Positions 1 through 11,411 of a stretch of DNA of 64,000 nucleotides are shown piece after piece (the first letter of the stretch is position 1; each line of letters begins with the position of its first letter). Source of the stretch: Bacillus sp. sid0103 (GTDB lineage Bacteria > Bacillota > Bacilli > Bacillales_B > DSM-18226); the NCBI RefSeq assembly GCF_019219025.1, contig NZ_JAHUWN010000032.1:3298-67297 (forward strand), written 5' to 3'. The notes below the pieces were generated by a model, which saw nothing but the letters and a program-made list of their open reading frames with translations, was not told the DNA's origin and made no database searches. The position numbers and the translations under genes were made by a program.

Positions 1-1988
1 GCGGGGCATCTGCCAGTGCCAACACACCAACACTAGATAGCCTTGCCAGGGATTTAACCGCAATTGCCCGTGAAGGAAGCCTTGATCCTGTGATTGGACG
101 CGGCAAGGAAATTCAACGTGTCATTGAAGTACTAAGCCGTCGGACAAAAAATAACCCAGTATTAATCGGTGAGCCGGGTGTTGGAAAAACAGCAATCGCC
201 GAAGGTCTTGCCCAACAAATTGTCAATAACGAAGTACCTGAAATTCTTCGTGATAAACGCGTGATGACTCTCGATATGGGGACAGTCGTAGCTGGAACGA
301 AATATCGAGGCGAATTTGAGGATCGTTTGAAAAAAGTAATGGATGAAATTCGCCAAGCAGGCAATATTATTCTATTCATTGATGAGCTGCATACATTAAT
401 TGGCGCTGGTGGTGCTGAAGGGGCCATTGATGCGTCTAACATCTTAAAGCCATCTCTTGCGCGCGGCGAACTCCAATGTATTGGTGCAACGACTCTTGAT
501 GAATATCGTAAATACATTGAAAAAGATGCAGCGCTTGAACGTCGATTCCAGCCAATTCGTGTCGATGAGCCAACTCTTGATGAATCGATTCAGATTTTAG
601 AAGGATTGCGCGACCGTTACGAGGCACATCACCGTGTATCGATTACAGATGAAGCCATTCAAGCAGCTGTAAAACTGTCTGACCGCTATATCTCCGATCG
701 CTTCCTGCCTGATAAAGCGATTGATTTAATCGATGAAGCCGGTTCTAAGGTACGTCTACGTTCCTTTACCACTCCGCCTAATTTAAAGGAATTAGAAGTG
801 AAACTTGAAGAAGTTCGCAAGGAAAAAGATTCAGCTGTTCAGAGTCAAGAATTTGAAAAGGCCGCATCCTTAAGGGATACAGAACAGCGTTTACGTGAAC
901 AACTTGAGGAAACGAAGAAGAATTGGAAGGAAAAACAAGGGAAAGAAAATAATGAAGTGACCGTCGAAGATATTGCAAGTGTTGTGTCCAGCTGGACCGG
1001 AGTTCCTGTTTCCAAGCTTGCCGAAACAGAGATGGCGAAGTTGCTAAATTTAGAGGAAGTTCTTCATTCTCGTGTTATTGGCCAGGAAGAAGCGGTTAAA
1101 GCAGTAGCGAAGGCCGTCCGTCGTGCACGAGCAGGATTAAAAGATCCAAAACGTCCTATTGGTTCCTTCGTCTTCCTTGGACCAACTGGTGTGGGTAAAA
1201 CGGAATTAGCACGTGCCCTTGCTGAAGCTATGTTTGGTGATGAAGATGCCATGATTCGGATTGATATGTCCGAGTATATGGAGAAACACTCGACCTCTCG
1301 TCTGGTTGGTTCACCGCCAGGATATGTCGGCTATGAGGAAGGCGGCCAATTAACAGAGAAGGTTCGCAGAAAGCCTTATTCTGTTGTGTTACTAGACGAA
1401 ATTGAAAAGGCGCATCCTGATGTATTCAATATCCTGCTCCAAGTCCTTGAGGATGGACGATTAACGGATTCTAAAGGTAGAACGGTTGATTTCCGTAACA
1501 CAGTCCTCATTATGACATCCAATGTGGGTGCTGAAGCACTAAAACGGAACAAATATGTAGGCTTTAATATTCAAGATGGCGAACAAGATTATAAAGATAT
1601 GAAGGGTAAAGTGATGGGAGAATTAAAGAAGGCATTCCGTCCAGAATTCCTGAACCGTATCGATGAGATCATTGTTTTCCACGCGTTAGAGCGAAAACAT
1701 CTTGAAGAAATTGTTACTTTGTTATCAGAGCAGTTAGTAAAACGCTTAAAAGAGCAAAACATCTCTTTAGAATTAACAGCTGCTGCAAAGGAGAAAATTT
1801 CTCAGGAAGGTTATGACCCTGAGTATGGAGCACGACCTTTACGCCGTGCTATTCAGAAGCATATTGAAGACAGACTTTCTGAAGAATTATTAAAAGGAAC
1901 ATTATTAACTGGGCAGCATGCTATCATCGATGTTGATAATGGAGAATTTATTGTTCGAATGGCTGAGAAAACAAGTTTAGTAAAATAG
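1..1988 (+). CDS. clpC: ATP-dependent Clp protease ATPase subunit ClpC (5' end outside window)
   Basis: Hsp100 AAA+ unfoldase that feeds substrates to ClpP in the cytoplasm. The frame is open from base 3, so the true start lies upstream; about 661 residues are visible against roughly 810 in the family, so the N-terminal Clp-N repeats are missing. Visible in order: NBD1 with Walker [10 protein letters not shown] and Walker B ILFIDE, a coiled middle domain with a UVR-like stretch ([16 protein letters not shown]), NBD2 with Walker [12 protein letters not shown] and [11 protein letters not shown], and the C-terminal ClpB-D2 small domain. The middle domain is short, as in ClpC and unlike ClpB. It is followed by a strong terminator and then radA, the normal Bacillus order. 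In Bacillus it is the last gene of the ctsR-mcsA-mcsB-clpC heat-shock operon, which would lie to the left. Confidence 0.97.
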   Translation, partial: GASASANTPTLDSLARDLTAIAREGSLDPVIGRGKEIQRVIEVLSRRTKNNPVLIGEPGVGKTAIAEGLAQQIVNNEVPEILRDKRVMTLDMGTVVAGTKYRGEFEDRLKKVMDEIRQAGNIILFIDELHTLIGAGGAEGAIDASNILKPSLARGELQCIGATTLDEYRKYIEKDAALERRFQPIRVDEPTLDESIQILEGLRDRYEAHHRVSITDEAIQAAVKLSDRYISDRFLPDKAIDLIDEAGSKVRLRSFTTPPNLKELEVKLEEVRKEKDSAVQSQEFEKAASLRDTEQRLREQLEETKKNWKEKQGKENNEVTVEDIASVVSSWTGVPVSKLAETEMAKLLNLEEVLHSRVIGQEEAVKAVAKAVRRARAGLKDPKRPIGSFVFLGPTGVGKTELARALAEAMFGDEDAMIRIDMSEYMEKHSTSRLVGSPPGYVGYEEGGQLTEKVRRKPYSVVLLDEIEKAHPDVFNILLQVLEDGRLTDSKGRTVDFRNTVLIMTSNVGAEALKRNKYVGFNIQDGEQDYKDMKGKVMGELKKAFRPEFLNRIDEIIVFHALERKHLEEIVTLLSEQLVKRLKEQNISLELTAAAKEKISQEGYDPEYGARPLRRAIQKHIEDRLSEELLKGTLLTGQHAIIDVDNGEFIVRMAEKTSLVK

Positions 1989-2010
1989 AACTAGGTCGTA
2001 ATACCAATGG

Positions 2011-2051
2011 AGAGGTACACGTAAATAAAGTTAAATCGTGTACCTCTTTTT
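2011..2051 (+). terminator. Intrinsic terminator after clpC
   Basis: Perfect 11-bp stem: agaggtacacg at 2011-2021 pairs with cgtgtacctct at 2037-2047, with a 15-nt loop, followed by a T run. It separates clpC from radA. Confidence 0.88.
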
Positions 2052-2113
2052 CTATCTTTTTTCCAAATGAAAAAATAAAATAGGTGTGGTACCCTTTATA
2101 TAGTTAGCAAAAT

Positions 2114-2166
2114 CTGGCTCCAGCGCCCAGCGTATTTCGCTATACGGTGCTTGCGCCTTTTGTTCT
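2114..2166. repeat. Short intergenic repeat, terminal-ends version
   Basis: Starts ctggctccagcgcccagcg and ends gcttgcgccttttgttct. These two ends match the two ends of the 145-bp repeat at 50423-50567, with the middle missing. It lies just upstream of the radA ribosome binding site, so the radA reading frame extends into it; it is not part of the protein. Confidence 0.5.
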
Positions 2167-2197
2167 TTTTATTGTTGCAAGAGAGGATCGAAGGATT

Positions 2198-3580
2198 ATG
2201 GCAAAGCGTAAGACGAAGTTTATGTGTCAAGATTGCGGATATGAATCGCCAAAGTGGATGGGAAAATGCCCTGGCTGTGGTGAGTGGAATAAAATGGTTG
2301 AGGAAGTTGAAGTAACGGGTGCAACTAGGAGAGGTGCATTTGCACATTCTCAAACGGGAACAGGAATTTTAGCGAAACCTATGCCCATTAATTCGATCGA
2401 AATGGAAAATGAACCACGAATTCTAACCGATTTGAACGAATTAAATCGGGTTCTTGGCGGCGGTGTCGTAAAGGGTTCGTTAGTACTAATTGGCGGTGAC
2501 CCTGGAATCGGTAAGTCCACGCTTCTTTTACAGGTTTCGTCCCAACTCGCAAACAAAGGAAATAAGGTTTTATACATATCTGGTGAGGAGTCGTTACGGC
2601 AAACCAAGCTTCGCGCGGAACGATTAGGTATATCTTCTGAAAATCTACTCGTATACTCTGAAACGAATCTTGAAGAAATTAACCGTAACATCGATCAAAC
2701 GAATCCAAGTTTTGTTATCATTGACTCTATTCAGACGGTCTTTCACCCAGATGTAACCAGTGCACCAGGGAGTGTTTCACAGGTTCGCGAGTGTACCTCA
2801 GAATTAATGAGAATTGGGAAGACCAAAGGGATTGCGATTTTTATTGTTGGTCACGTAACAAAAGAAGGGTCAATTGCTGGTCCAAGGCTACTAGAGCATA
2901 TGGTCGATACCGTTCTTTATTTCGAAGGAGAAAGACACCATACCTATCGGATCCTTCGGGCAGTAAAAAACCGTTTTGGTTCCACTAATGAAATGGGCAT
3001 TTTTGAAATGAAAGAATTTGGCCTCGAAGAAGTAGCCAATCCCTCTGAAATATTCTTAGAAGAGCGTTCACGGGGGGCAGCCGGCTCAACAGTGGTGGCG
3101 TCAATGGAAGGGACAAGACCGGTCCTCGTGGAAATTCAAGCGTTAATTTCCCCTACTAGTTTTGGTAACCCTAGAAGAATGGCGACAGGAATTGATCATA
3201 ACCGCGTTCCGCTGTTAATGGCAGTTTTGGAAAAGAGGGTTGGGATGCTCCTCCAAAACCAGGATGCATACTTAAAAGTTGCTGGGGGCGTAAAGCTGGA
3301 TGAGCCGGCGATTGATTTAGCCGTAGCGGTGAGTATTGCCTCTAGTTTTAGAGATAAACCGACAAGGCCGACCGATTGTATAATCGGTGAAGTCGGATTA
3401 ACCGGTGAAGTAAGAAGGGTGTCAAGGATAGAGCAGCGTGTCCAAGAAGCCGCAAAGCTTGGCTTTGAGCGAGTGATTCTACCTGCTAATAACCTTGGCG
3501 GCTGGAAGGGACCAACAGGTGTTGAACTCATTGGTGTTTCGAATGTGAGCGAAGCATTAAAAGCAACGTTGGGAGGGTAG
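2198..3580 (+). CDS. radA: DNA repair protein RadA (Sms)
   Basis: RecA-like branch-migration ATPase acting in recombination repair. 460 residues, the usual length (about 458). A C4 zinc finger (CQDCGY...CPGCGEW) sits at residues 10-30. Walker A is [10 protein letters not shown], the RadA-specific KNRFGS motif follows, and the C-terminal third is the Lon-protease-like domain lacking a need for catalysis. The start at 2198 is chosen because the family begins [10 protein letters not shown] and a GAGAGGATCGAAGG region precedes it; an upstream in-frame start at 2147 would add 17 residues encoded by an intergenic repeat. disA follows after 3 nt, so the two are co-transcribed, as in other Bacilli. 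Confidence 0.97.
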   Translation: MAKRKTKFMCQDCGYESPKWMGKCPGCGEWNKMVEEVEVTGATRRGAFAHSQTGTGILAKPMPINSIEMENEPRILTDLNELNRVLGGGVVKGSLVLIGGDPGIGKSTLLLQVSSQLANKGNKVLYISGEESLRQTKLRAERLGISSENLLVYSETNLEEINRNIDQTNPSFVIIDSIQTVFHPDVTSAPGSVSQVRECTSELMRIGKTKGIAIFIVGHVTKEGSIAGPRLLEHMVDTVLYFEGERHHTYRILRAVKNRFGSTNEMGIFEMKEFGLEEVANPSEIFLEERSRGAAGSTVVASMEGTRPVLVEIQALISPTSFGNPRRMATGIDHNRVPLLMAVLEKRVGMLLQNQDAYLKVAGGVKLDEPAIDLAVAVSIASSFRDKPTRPTDCIIGEVGLTGEVRRVSRIEQRVQEAAKLGFERVILPANNLGGWKGPTGVELIGVSNVSEALKATLGG

Positions 3581-3583
3581 CAG

Positions 3584-4657
3584 ATGGAGAGTAAAAAGCT
3601 TGGTGAAAATACCGTAAGTGAAGTATTACAGTTCCTTGCACCTGGTACACCCATTCGGGAGGGAATCGATAATGTTCTTCGTGCCAACACAGGGGGACTA
3701 ATTGTCATTGGTTTTAACGAAAAAGTAAAAAGTATTGTGGATGGCGGCTTTGAAATTAATTGTCCTTTTTCGCCAAGCTTTTTATATGAATTGGCCAAAA
3801 TGGACGGGGCAATCATCCTAAATGAATTAGGGAATAAAATTCTGTTTGCAAATGCCCAGCTGGCCCCTCACTCCGATATCCCCTCTACCGAAACAGGAAT
3901 GCGGCACCGCACAGCAGAAAGAACGGCAAAACAAACAAAAGCCCTAGTGATTGCGATCTCCCAAAGGAGAAATGTCATCACCTTGTATCAAGGGAATTTC
4001 CGCTATGCCTTAAAAGATATTGCGGTTATTTTAACCAAGGCCAATCAAGCAATTCAGACGCTTGAAAAGTATAAGACCGTCCTCGAACAAAGTATTACTA
4101 ATTTGAGTATTCTAGAGTTTGAAGAATCTGTCACCTATAACGACTTTTTACTGGTTCTCCACCGGTTTGAAATGGTGTTAAAGATCAAAAATGAGCTGCT
4201 AACCTATTTACATGAATTAGGAACCGAAGGCCGTCTCATTCGTTTACAGCTGAATGAAATCTTAACCGATTTAGAAGAGGAGACCATGCTCATTATTAAA
4301 GATTATGCCTTTGATCGAGACGTCAAGGCAAAAGATGTACTCGCGCGAATGCAGTCGATGACGACTAATGGAACAATTGAGGATGTGGTTTTATTAAAAT
4401 TAATGGGGTATCTTGGCTATGTTCATCTCGATGAAAATAAAAGTCCACGCGGCTACCGCATTCTTAATAAAATTCCAAGACTCCCAACGATCATCATTGA
4501 AAATCTAATTAGCTGTTTTGGTGAGCTTTCAAAAATCATTTCGGCATCTGTGGAAGAGCTCGATGATGTCGAAGGAATCGGGGAAGTTCGTGCTAAAAAG
4601 ATTAAGGAAGGCTTTAAATTAATTAAAGAACGCTTATACACCGACCGTCATCTTTAA
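3584..4657 (+). CDS. disA: DNA integrity scanning protein DisA, diadenylate cyclase
   Basis: Makes c-di-AMP from two ATP while scanning DNA for lesions. 357 residues, typical of the family. The N-terminal DAC domain shows the catalytic DGA motif ([10 protein letters not shown], about residue 72) and RHR motif ([10 protein letters not shown], about residue 105). A helical linker follows, then a C-terminal helix-hairpin-helix domain ([15 protein letters not shown]) for DNA binding. The 3-nt gap to radA indicates translational coupling. All motifs needed for cyclase activity are intact. Confidence 0.97.
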   Translation: MESKKLGENTVSEVLQFLAPGTPIREGIDNVLRANTGGLIVIGFNEKVKSIVDGGFEINCPFSPSFLYELAKMDGAIILNELGNKILFANAQLAPHSDIPSTETGMRHRTAERTAKQTKALVIAISQRRNVITLYQGNFRYALKDIAVILTKANQAIQTLEKYKTVLEQSITNLSILEFEESVTYNDFLLVLHRFEMVLKIKNELLTYLHELGTEGRLIRLQLNEILTDLEEETMLIIKDYAFDRDVKAKDVLARMQSMTTNGTIEDVVLLKLMGYLGYVHLDENKSPRGYRILNKIPRLPTIIIENLISCFGELSKIISASVEELDDVEGIGEVRAKKIKEGFKLIKERLYTDRHL

Positions 4658-4694
4658 AAGTAATGAAAAGGAAAAGTAAAAAAAATCCAATTAT

Positions 4695-4723
4695 TTGACA
4701 TGGAAATTTTCCAGTGCTACCCT
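4695..4723 (+). promoter_or_regulatory. Candidate sigma-A promoter for yacL-ispD-ispF
   Basis: TTGACA at 4695-4700, 17-nt spacer, TACCCT at 4718-4723 preceded by TGc (extended -10). It lies in the 197-bp disA-yacL gap. The -10 is weak but the perfect -35 and TGn support it. Confidence 0.5.
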
Positions 4724-4854
4724 ATGGGGAGAAATCATCTATCTATAAAATTTACAGCAACTATCATTTGAACGAACCTCAAAGGGAAAAATAATCAGTA
4801 AATTAAGGTTTCATTTTTATTAATATGTTTATAATGAGTAGAGGAGGTGAAGGA

Positions 4855-5943
4855 ATGTTAAAACGTATTGTGCAGGCTTGCTTCCTCATTATGGGTGGTA
4901 CGCTTGGAATTTTGTTATTACCGGAATTGTTCAATTTACTTCATATCAATGACATTCCCTTAATTAACAACTCGTATATGTCTGCTGTTTTAGGTGCTAT
5001 TATTTTTTATCTTATTACCTTTTGGGCAGTAGATTATGTCTTTAATTTTATTAAATGGGCGGAAGATTCTTTAGTAAAAATTCCTGTTACCGATGTCCTT
5101 TTTGGTAGTGTGGGGCTCATATTCGGGTTGTTGGTGGCTTTTTTAATCGGCTTTGCTCTTAATGCGGTCCAGGTGCCGATTTTAAATGCTGTTGTGCCAA
5201 TCTTGCTGACCATTCTATTTGGCTATCTTGGATTTCAGGTAGGTTTTAAGAAAAGGGACGAGCTGCTCGGTCTTTTTGGGAACCGCAGTAATAAGAAAAA
5301 AACAAGTGATGACGAGAGTGATAAAGAAGCGCATCAGCGGTTGAAAATATTAGATACGAGCGTCATTATTGATGGTCGTGTTGCTGATATATGTCAAACT
5401 GGATTTTTAGAAGGTACGATTGTTATTCCACAGTTTGTCCTCGAGGAATTACAGCATATAGCTGATTCATCCGATGTTTTAAAACGAAATCGTGGTCGCA
5501 GAGGGTTGGATATCTTAAATCGCATTCAAAAGGAACTTGCGATTAAGGTCGAAATCTATGAAGGTGATTTTGAGGAAATTAGTGAAGTGGATTCAAAACT
5601 TGTCAAACTAGCAAAAATCACAAATGGCATCTTAGTCACCAATGATTTCAACCTGAATAAAGTCTGCGAATTGCAGAATGTTACGGTGTTAAATATCAAT
5701 GATTTAGCGAACGCCGTCAAACCTGTAGTTCTCCCTGGGGAAGAATTAACGGTGCAGGTGATTAAGGATGGCAAAGAATATCATCAGGGCGTTGCTTACT
5801 TAGATGACGGAACAATGATCGTTGTCGAGGAAGGAAGAGAATATATCGGGAAACGAATTGAAGTTCTCGTCACAAGTGTTCTCCAAACATCAGCAGGAAG
5901 AATGATCTTTGCCAAACCAAAACTATTAGAAAAAGCATTATAG
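4855..5943 (+). CDS. yacL: PIN and TRAM domain membrane protein (YacL family)
   Basis: 362 residues. Four hydrophobic segments occupy residues 1-130. A PIN-like nuclease domain follows ([17 protein letters not shown], then [10 protein letters not shown] and the acidic [12 protein letters not shown]), and a C-terminal TRAM RNA-binding domain ([27 protein letters not shown] region). The start at 4855 has GAGGAGGTGAAGG immediately upstream; an earlier in-frame start at 4825 has none. The precise substrate is not known to me; the PIN acidic residues look intact, so a membrane-anchored RNase is plausible. It precedes ispD in the standard Bacillus order. Confidence 0.93.
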   Translation: MLKRIVQACFLIMGGTLGILLLPELFNLLHINDIPLINNSYMSAVLGAIIFYLITFWAVDYVFNFIKWAEDSLVKIPVTDVLFGSVGLIFGLLVAFLIGFALNAVQVPILNAVVPILLTILFGYLGFQVGFKKRDELLGLFGNRSNKKKTSDDESDKEAHQRLKILDTSVIIDGRVADICQTGFLEGTIVIPQFVLEELQHIADSSDVLKRNRGRRGLDILNRIQKELAIKVEIYEGDFEEISEVDSKLVKLAKITNGILVTNDFNLNKVCELQNVTVLNINDLANAVKPVVLPGEELTVQVIKDGKEYHQGVAYLDDGTMIVVEEGREYIGKRIEVLVTSVLQTSAGRMIFAKPKLLEKAL

Positions 5944-5977
5944 ATTAAAATGCGGATGAGTAGAGTGGGGTTTTTTT

Positions 5978-6664
5978 ATGACTTACCAAGTCATTCTCCC
6001 GGCAGCTGGCCAGGGAAAAAGAATGGGAGCAGGGAAAAATAAGCTTTTATTAGAGCTCAATGGTATACCTGTACTGATCCATACATTAAGGGTGTTTGAA
6101 CAGGATGAAGCCTGCAGCAACATTATTGTCGCGATCCATCCACAAGATGAAGCGGAATTTAAGGCCTTATTCACGAAGTATAATGTTGCCAAAGCAATTC
6201 GCTTAGTGCCTGGTGGAAAGGAACGCCAGGATAGCATTTATAATGCTCTTAGAACAGTGGAAACAGATGGGGTCATTCTTGTACATGATGCGGCACGTCC
6301 TTTCATCAGTCAAGAACATATCAACTCATTAACAAAAATGGCTGAGGAAACAGGGGCAGCTATTTTAGGAGTACCCGTTAAGGACACCATTAAAAAGGTG
6401 ATAGATGGTGTGGTTGTTGAAACCGTCGAACGTTCAAGCTTGTGGGCTGTTCAAACCCCACAAGCTTTTCGAATTTCGCTTCTGACAGAAGCCTATGAAA
6501 GGGCGGAAAAGGATTACTTCCTAGGAACCGATGATGCTAGTTTGGTGGAGCGCCTCGGTCATCCTGTTACCGTGGTCGAAGGGGACTACGATAATATCAA
6601 ATTGACCACACCAGAAGATTTATATTTTGCGAAAGCAATATTGACAAAAAGGAGTTTTTCATGA
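5978..6664 (+). CDS. ispD: 2-C-methyl-D-erythritol 4-phosphate cytidylyltransferase IspD
   Basis: Third step of the MEP isoprenoid pathway: MEP + CTP gives CDP-ME. 228 residues. The N-terminal nucleotide-binding signature ([17 protein letters not shown]) is followed by VHDAARPF and the C-terminal GTDDASLVE and [14 protein letters not shown] motifs. The stop overlaps the start of ispF, so the two consecutive pathway genes are translationally coupled. Confidence 0.97.
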   Translation: MTYQVILPAAGQGKRMGAGKNKLLLELNGIPVLIHTLRVFEQDEACSNIIVAIHPQDEAEFKALFTKYNVAKAIRLVPGGKERQDSIYNALRTVETDGVILVHDAARPFISQEHINSLTKMAEETGAAILGVPVKDTIKKVIDGVVVETVERSSLWAVQTPQAFRISLLTEAYERAEKDYFLGTDDASLVERLGHPVTVVEGDYDNIKLTTPEDLYFAKAILTKRSFS

Positions 6665-7146
6665 TGTTTCGAATTGGTCAAGGCTTTGATGTCCATCAAC
6701 TTACTGAAGGGCGTCCGTTGATTATAGGCGGTATCCACATTCCTTATGAGAAGGGTTTGCTGGGTCATTCAGATGCAGATGTTTTATTACATACGGTTTC
6801 TGATGCGTGTCTTGGTGCGATTGGAGAAGGAGATATTGGTAAACATTTTCCCGATACCGATCCTAATTTTAAAGATGCGGATTCTGCGAAGTTAATGGAA
6901 CATGTGTGGCATTTGGTGAAAAATAAGGGCTATGAGCTGGTTAACGCCGATTGCACGATTATTGCTCAAAAGCCGAAAATGGCCCCCTATATTGAACAAA
7001 TGCGAGTAAGAATTGCCGAATTATTAGACGCCGCACCAGAACAAATCAATGTAAAGGCGACAACGACGGAGAAGCTGGGCTTCACGGGCAGAGGGGAAGG
7101 AATTGCCTCCCAAGCTGTTGTTTTGTTAAGAAAGGTTCAGGAATAG
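6664..7146 (+). CDS. ispF: 2-C-methyl-D-erythritol 2,4-cyclodiphosphate synthase IspF
   Basis: Fifth MEP pathway step, forming the cyclic diphosphate; a zinc-dependent trimer. About 160 residues. The signature GQGFDVHQ, then [21 protein letters not shown] and the C-terminal [18 protein letters not shown] are all present. Two adjacent ATGs (6661 and 6664) are possible: the family begins [11 protein letters not shown], favouring 6664, while 6661 overlaps the ispD stop as ATGA. GGAG at 6651 suits either. Confidence 0.96.
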   Translation: MFRIGQGFDVHQLTEGRPLIIGGIHIPYEKGLLGHSDADVLLHTVSDACLGAIGEGDIGKHFPDTDPNFKDADSAKLMEHVWHLVKNKGYELVNADCTIIAQKPKMAPYIEQMRVRIAELLDAAPEQINVKATTTEKLGFTGRGEGIASQAVVLLRKVQE

Positions 7147-7209
7147 CCTTTACCTGAAATCCTATACAGTGATAAAATATTCAGTTGAAACCATATAAAT
7201 TATTGGAAA

Positions 7210-7333
7210 GCTGTCTAGCTTCAACGCCTAGGGGATCTCTGGTCTAAGCCAATCCAACGTGAAGGTCAAAGAACAACCTTCACGCTGGCTCGACTTATGC
7301 TTGTCGCCCCTGGGCAAGGCGCTTACGCTTTTC
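7210..7333. repeat. Palindromic intergenic repeat between ispF and gltX
   Basis: Outer arms ...cttcaacgcctagggg... and ...cgcccctgggcaaggcgctt... frame a central hairpin (cgtgaaggt with accttcacg near 7257-7280). The ends share the agct(c/t)cagcgcc...aggcgcttacgctttt pattern with the repeats at 2114, 17219 and 50423. The gltX ribosome binding site begins directly after it. Confidence 0.5.
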
Positions 7334-7350
7334 TCACTGGAGGCATTAGA

Positions 7351-8808
7351 ATGTCAAACGAAGTTCGTGTAAGATATGCTCCAAGTCCAACGGGACATTT
7401 ACATATTGGAAACGCCCGTACGGCATTATTTAATTACTTATTTGCACGTAATCAGGGCGGGAAATTTATCATTCGCATTGAAGATACCGATAAAAAGCGG
7501 AATATTGCAGGCGGAGAAGAAAGCCAGTTAAAATATTTAAAATGGCTAGGCATGGATTGGGATGAAAGTGTCGACACCGGCGGTGAATACGGTCCATACC
7601 GTCAATCCGAACGAAATGATATTTATCAAACCTACTATAACCAATTATTAGCAGAGGGCCATGCCTATAAGTGTTATTGTACCGAAGCTGAAATTGAAGC
7701 AGAGCGGGAAGCACAGACTGAACGGGGAGAAACGCCGCATTATTCAGGTAAATGCCGCCATTTAACAGAAGAACAGCGCCATCAATTAGAAAGCGAAGGC
7801 CGTCAGCCAAGCATTCGTATCATCGTACCTGAAGGGAAAACCTATACCTTTGATGATATGGTAAAGGGCACTGTTTCGTTTGAATCGGAAGGGATGGGCG
7901 ATTGGGTCATCATTAAAAAGGATGGTACCCCAACCTATAACTTTGCGGTAACGATTGATGATTATTTAATGAAAATCTCACATGTGCTCCGTGGCGATGA
8001 TCATATCTCGAACACACCAAAACAACTTATGGTCTATGATGCCTTAGGTTGGGAGCCGCCTATTTTTGGCCATATGACATTGATTGTGAATGAAAGCCGT
8101 AAAAAGTTAAGTAAGCGGGATGAATCCATCATCCAGTTCATCGAACAATATGAAGAATTAGGATATTTGCCAGAAGCATTATTTAACTTCATTACTCTCC
8201 TCGGCTGGTCACCAGCAGGTGAGGAAGAAATTTACTCTAAGAGCGAGTTTATTGAAATATTTGATGCGAATCGCTTATCCAAATCCCCAGCATTATTTGA
8301 TAAGCAGAAATTGTTATGGATGAACAACCAATACATGAAAAAGATTGAGATTGATCGTGTGGTGGAATTGGCTTTACCACATTTAGTGAAAGCCGGCCGC
8401 TTAAGTGAAAGTCTAACGGATGAACAGTATCAATGGGTTCAAGGCCTAGTCGAACTTTTACAGGAAAAAATGAGCTTTGGTGCCGAAATCGTGGAACTAT
8501 CGGAAATGTTCTTTAAAGATGAAGTTGATTATGAAGAAGATGCGAAGGAAATTCTGGCAGGAGAAACGGTTCCGGAAGTATTAAAGGCATTTTCACATGA
8601 ACTGGACCAATTAGAAAATTTCCGGGCTGACGGCATAAAGGCTGCTATGAAGGCCGTCCAAAAGTCGACCGGCCAAAAAGGGAAAAACCTATTTATGCCA
8701 ATCCGTGCGGCAGTAACTGGCCAAACACATGGACCTGACCTGCCACAGGCGATTGAACTTTTAGGTAAAAATAAAGTTCAAACAAGAATTAATAAAATTA
8801 TTAGTTAA
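7351..8808 (+). CDS. gltX: Glutamyl-tRNA synthetase GltX
   Basis: Class I, non-discriminating type expected in Bacilli: charges tRNA-Glu and probably tRNA-Gln. 485 residues. HIGH-type signature [18 protein letters not shown] at residues 10-27 and KMSKS-type [10 protein letters not shown] in the middle, with the C-terminal anticodon-binding helical domain. The start at 7351 gives [13 protein letters not shown], as in the family, with ACTGGAGGC upstream; an in-frame start at 7297 would read through the preceding repeat. No terminator follows; the cysE T-box comes next. Confidence 0.97.
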   Translation: MSNEVRVRYAPSPTGHLHIGNARTALFNYLFARNQGGKFIIRIEDTDKKRNIAGGEESQLKYLKWLGMDWDESVDTGGEYGPYRQSERNDIYQTYYNQLLAEGHAYKCYCTEAEIEAEREAQTERGETPHYSGKCRHLTEEQRHQLESEGRQPSIRIIVPEGKTYTFDDMVKGTVSFESEGMGDWVIIKKDGTPTYNFAVTIDDYLMKISHVLRGDDHISNTPKQLMVYDALGWEPPIFGHMTLIVNESRKKLSKRDESIIQFIEQYEELGYLPEALFNFITLLGWSPAGEEEIYSKSEFIEIFDANRLSKSPALFDKQKLLWMNNQYMKKIEIDRVVELALPHLVKAGRLSESLTDEQYQWVQGLVELLQEKMSFGAEIVELSEMFFKDEVDYEEDAKEILAGETVPEVLKAFSHELDQLENFRADGIKAAMKAVQKSTGQKGKNLFMPIRAAVTGQTHGPDLPQAIELLGKNKVQTRINKIIS

Positions 8809-8865
8809 CATTAAAGTGGAAATGTAATATAGTAGAATAAACAATTATATAGTTAGTAAAGTGTT

Positions 8866-9127
8866 GAAGAGGAGAAGTAAAAAAAGGATGCTTTAAAGAG
8901 AAAACCATCATCGGCTGAAAGTGGTTTAAGCCTCTCGTTTTTTGAAATGCACCTCTGAGTCCTGTTTCGAAATGAGTCAACTCCGAGTAGAAATGGGCGG
9001 AACCGATCCGTTAACAGGTAGAGTGAGACCAATGTTTGAGCTGATGTTACCTTATAAGCTTTTTCGGTCTAATCAGAGTGGAACCGCGTGTTAAGCGCCT
9101 CTGTCGTTATGACAGAGGCGTTTTTTA
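8866..9127 (+). ncRNA. Cysteine T-box riboswitch upstream of cysE-cysS
   Basis: The T-box consensus AGAGTGGAACCGCG lies at 9076-9088 and is followed by the terminator stem cgcctctgtc/gacagaggcg (9097-9121) and six T. The specifier loop contains gaaaTGCacc; TGC at 8948-8950 is a cysteine codon. That matches the downstream genes for cysteine synthesis and cysteinyl-tRNA synthetase. Uncharged tRNA-Cys should bind and favour the antiterminator. A candidate promoter, TTAAAG-N16-TAGAAT, ends at 8838. In B. subtilis the same T-box separates gltX from cysES. Confidence 0.93.
9097..9127 (+). terminator. T-box terminator
   Basis: Ten-base-pair stem cgcctctgtc/gacagaggcg, loop gttat, followed by TTTTTT. 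The 5' arm overlaps the downstream end of the T-box antiterminator region, as expected. Confidence 0.9.
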
Positions 9128-9156
9128 GTTTCAGAAAGAAAAATTTCTTATTGTTT

Positions 9157-9285
9157 GGCTATGTTAAAGTTTATTGTTGATTTTGGCACCCTGTTGATTG
9201 GAGCGGAGCGACGAGGAGACTCCCCGGACTGCCCGCGAACCGCACGCGCCTGGAGCGGAAATCAACAGGCAAGGTTAACATAGCC
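9157..9285. repeat. Nested inverted-repeat (MITE-like) element upstream of cysE
   Basis: Outer arms ggctatgttaa (9157-9167) and ttaacatagcc (9275-9285). Inner arms cctgttgatt (9190-9199) and aatcaacagg (9260-9269), next to ggagcgg on both sides. The GC-rich core resembles a dispersed Bacillaceae repeat with ggagcgg...cgcctggagcgg ends that I recall; no transposase. It lies between the T-box terminator and the cysE start. A shorter repeat scrap (tttcagcgcttaggggg, 9313-9330) follows. Confidence 0.6.
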
Positions 9286-9361
9286 TATTGTTTAAACTTT
9301 GAGGAATTCCTAGTTTCAGCGCTTAGGGGGCTTATGCTTTATAAAAAGGGGGAGAATGGTA

Positions 9362-10030
9362 ATGTTCAAGAAGTTGAGGGAGGATGTAGAGGTTGTTTTT
9401 GAGCAAGATCCAGCGGCTAGGAGTTATTTAGAAGTCATCTTAACCTATTCAGGCTTGCATGCCATTTGGTCACATCGACTCGCGCATGCACTCTTTAATC
9501 GAAAGCTGTTTTTTCTAGCCAGGTTGATTTCGCAAGTAAGCCGATTTTTTACCGGTATTGAAATTCATCCTGGGGCAAAAATAGGCAGAAGATTTTTTAT
9601 TGACCATGGTATGGGCGTAGTTATTGGGGAAACGTGTGAAATTGGGGATAATGTAACTATATATCAAGGGGTTACACTTGGTGGAACGGGGAAAGAAAAA
9701 GGGAAAAGGCATCCGACGATTAAGGATAATGTTCTGATTGCAACAGGGGCTAAGGTGCTTGGTTCAATCACAGTAGGGGAAAATTCCAAAATTGGCGGTG
9801 GCTCGGTTGTCTTGAAAGAAGTTCCTCCTAACTCAACAGTAGTGGGAATTCCTGGCCGTGTCGTCATCCAAGATGGAAGAAGGATCAATAGAGACTTAAA
9901 CCATTGTGACTTGCCGGATCCTGTTGCCGACCGCTTAAGAGAAATGCAAAACGACCTGGATCGGTTAATGTATGAACTTGAAGAATTAAAAGGAGAAAGG
10001 ATAAAAATAAATGGCCATTCAACTTTATAA
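9362..10030 (+). CDS. cysE: Serine O-acetyltransferase CysE
   Basis: Transfers acetyl from acetyl-CoA to serine, the first step of cysteine synthesis. 222 residues. The helical N-terminus ([20 protein letters not shown]) leads into a left-handed beta-helix of hexapeptide repeats with [15 protein letters not shown] and [18 protein letters not shown]. Start 9362 has GGGGGAG at 8-9 nt spacing; another ATG at 9356 sits too close to it. It overlaps cysS by 20 nt and is controlled by the cysteine T-box. Confidence 0.96.
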   Translation: MFKKLREDVEVVFEQDPAARSYLEVILTYSGLHAIWSHRLAHALFNRKLFFLARLISQVSRFFTGIEIHPGAKIGRRFFIDHGMGVVIGETCEIGDNVTIYQGVTLGGTGKEKGKRHPTIKDNVLIATGAKVLGSITVGENSKIGGGSVVLKEVPPNSTVVGIPGRVVIQDGRRINRDLNHCDLPDPVADRLREMQNDLDRLMYELEELKGERIKINGHSTL

Positions 10031-11408
10031 TACACTTACGCGCAAGAAAGAAACCTTCGTACCGCTCGAAGAGGGAAAAGTGAAAATGTATGTTTGCGGT
10101 CCGACTGTTTATAATTATATTCATATCGGTAATGCTCGTCCGGCCATCGTATTTGATACCGTCCGTCGCTATTTAGAATACCGCGGCTATGATGTGAAAT
10201 ATGTATCCAATTTTACCGATGTAGACGATAAATTAATCCGTGCGGCCAATCAATTAGGAGAAGAAGTACCAATGATTGCTGACAGATTTATCAATGCCTA
10301 TTTTGAAGATGTTACGGCATTAGGCTGCCAAAAAGCGGATGTTCATCCACGGGTAATGGAAAATATGGACATTATTATTGATTTCATTAGCCAATTGATT
10401 GAAAAAGGCTTCGCTTATGAATCAGCCGGGGATGTTTATTTCCGGACAAGAAAATTCGATGATTATGGTAAGCTATCGCATCAATCGATTGATGATTTGC
10501 AGGTTGGTGCAAGGATTGAAGTCGGTGATCGAAAACAAGATGACTTAGACTTTGCCCTCTGGAAAGCGGCAAAGGAAGGGGAAATCTTCTGGGAAAGCCC
10601 ATGGGGACTAGGCCGTCCGGGTTGGCATATTGAGTGCTCGGCGATGGCGAAAAAGTATCTTGGTGAAACAATTGATATTCATGCAGGTGGACAGGATTTA
10701 ACCTTCCCGCATCATGAAAATGAAATTGCCCAGTCCGAAGCACTGTCAGGGAAATTATTTTCACGTTACTGGATGCATAACGGCTATATCAATATCGATA
10801 ATGAGAAAATGTCGAAGTCGCTTGGGAATTTTGTGTTAGTTCATGACATTATCAAGAAGCATAATCCACAAGTGTTACGATTTTTCATGTTATCGGTTCA
10901 TTATCGTAATCCTATTAATTTTAGCGAGGATTTACTGGAGAGCACGAGAGCGGCGTTTGAACGCTTAACTACTTCCTATCAAAACTTAAAACATCGGAAA
11001 GAAGCGAGTACCGACTTAACAGATAATAATCAAGAATGGCTTGATAAAATTTCAGTATTACATGAACAATTTATAGAAGCAATGGATGATGATTTTAACA
11101 CAGCGAAAGCCATTTCTGTTTTATTTGACCTCTCGAAACTGGCTAATTACTATCTGTTAGAAAAAAATACTGCTGTTGGTGTCATTGATGCCTTTACCAA
11201 ACAGTTTGAGGAGTTATTCCATGTCTTAGGGCTGACGATTGAAAAGGAAGAAATGCTGGACGAAGAAATTGATGCATTGATTGAAAAGCGAATCCAGGCC
11301 CGGAAAGACCGTAATTTCCAATTGTCTGACCAAATCAGAGATCAGCTCAAGGAAATGAATATTATTTTAGAAGATACCCCGCAAGGTACAAGGTGGAAAA
11401 GAGGCTAA
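10011..11408 (+). CDS. cysS: Cysteinyl-tRNA synthetase CysS
   Basis: Charges tRNA-Cys. 465 residues. HIGH motif as YIHIGNARP near residue 34, zinc ligands C28 (VCGPTVYNY) and the ECSAM / [13 protein letters not shown] region, KMSKS as KMSKSLGNF near 267. The overlap with the end of cysE suggests coupled translation. Cysteine supply and charging are thus regulated together by the upstream T-box. Confidence 0.97.
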   Translation: MAIQLYNTLTRKKETFVPLEEGKVKMYVCGPTVYNYIHIGNARPAIVFDTVRRYLEYRGYDVKYVSNFTDVDDKLIRAANQLGEEVPMIADRFINAYFEDVTALGCQKADVHPRVMENMDIIIDFISQLIEKGFAYESAGDVYFRTRKFDDYGKLSHQSIDDLQVGARIEVGDRKQDDLDFALWKAAKEGEIFWESPWGLGRPGWHIECSAMAKKYLGETIDIHAGGQDLTFPHHENEIAQSEALSGKLFSRYWMHNGYINIDNEKMSKSLGNFVLVHDIIKKHNPQVLRFFMLSVHYRNPINFSEDLLESTRAAFERLTTSYQNLKHRKEASTDLTDNNQEWLDKISVLHEQFIEAMDDDFNTAKAISVLFDLSKLANYYLLEKNTAVGVIDAFTKQFEELFHVLGLTIEKEEMLDEEIDALIEKRIQARKDRNFQLSDQIRDQLKEMNIILEDTPQGTRWKRG

Positions 11409-11411
11409 TGC

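Noticed and set aside
3196..3816. 206-codon open frame on the - strand across radA and disA
   Set aside because: It lies opposite two well-conserved genes, has no recognisable protein motif or ribosome binding site, and follows from their codon bias.
7297..7350. Upstream start extending gltX by 18 residues
   Set aside because: The extra residues are encoded by an intergenic repeat; ATG 7351 has the ribosome binding site and matches the family.
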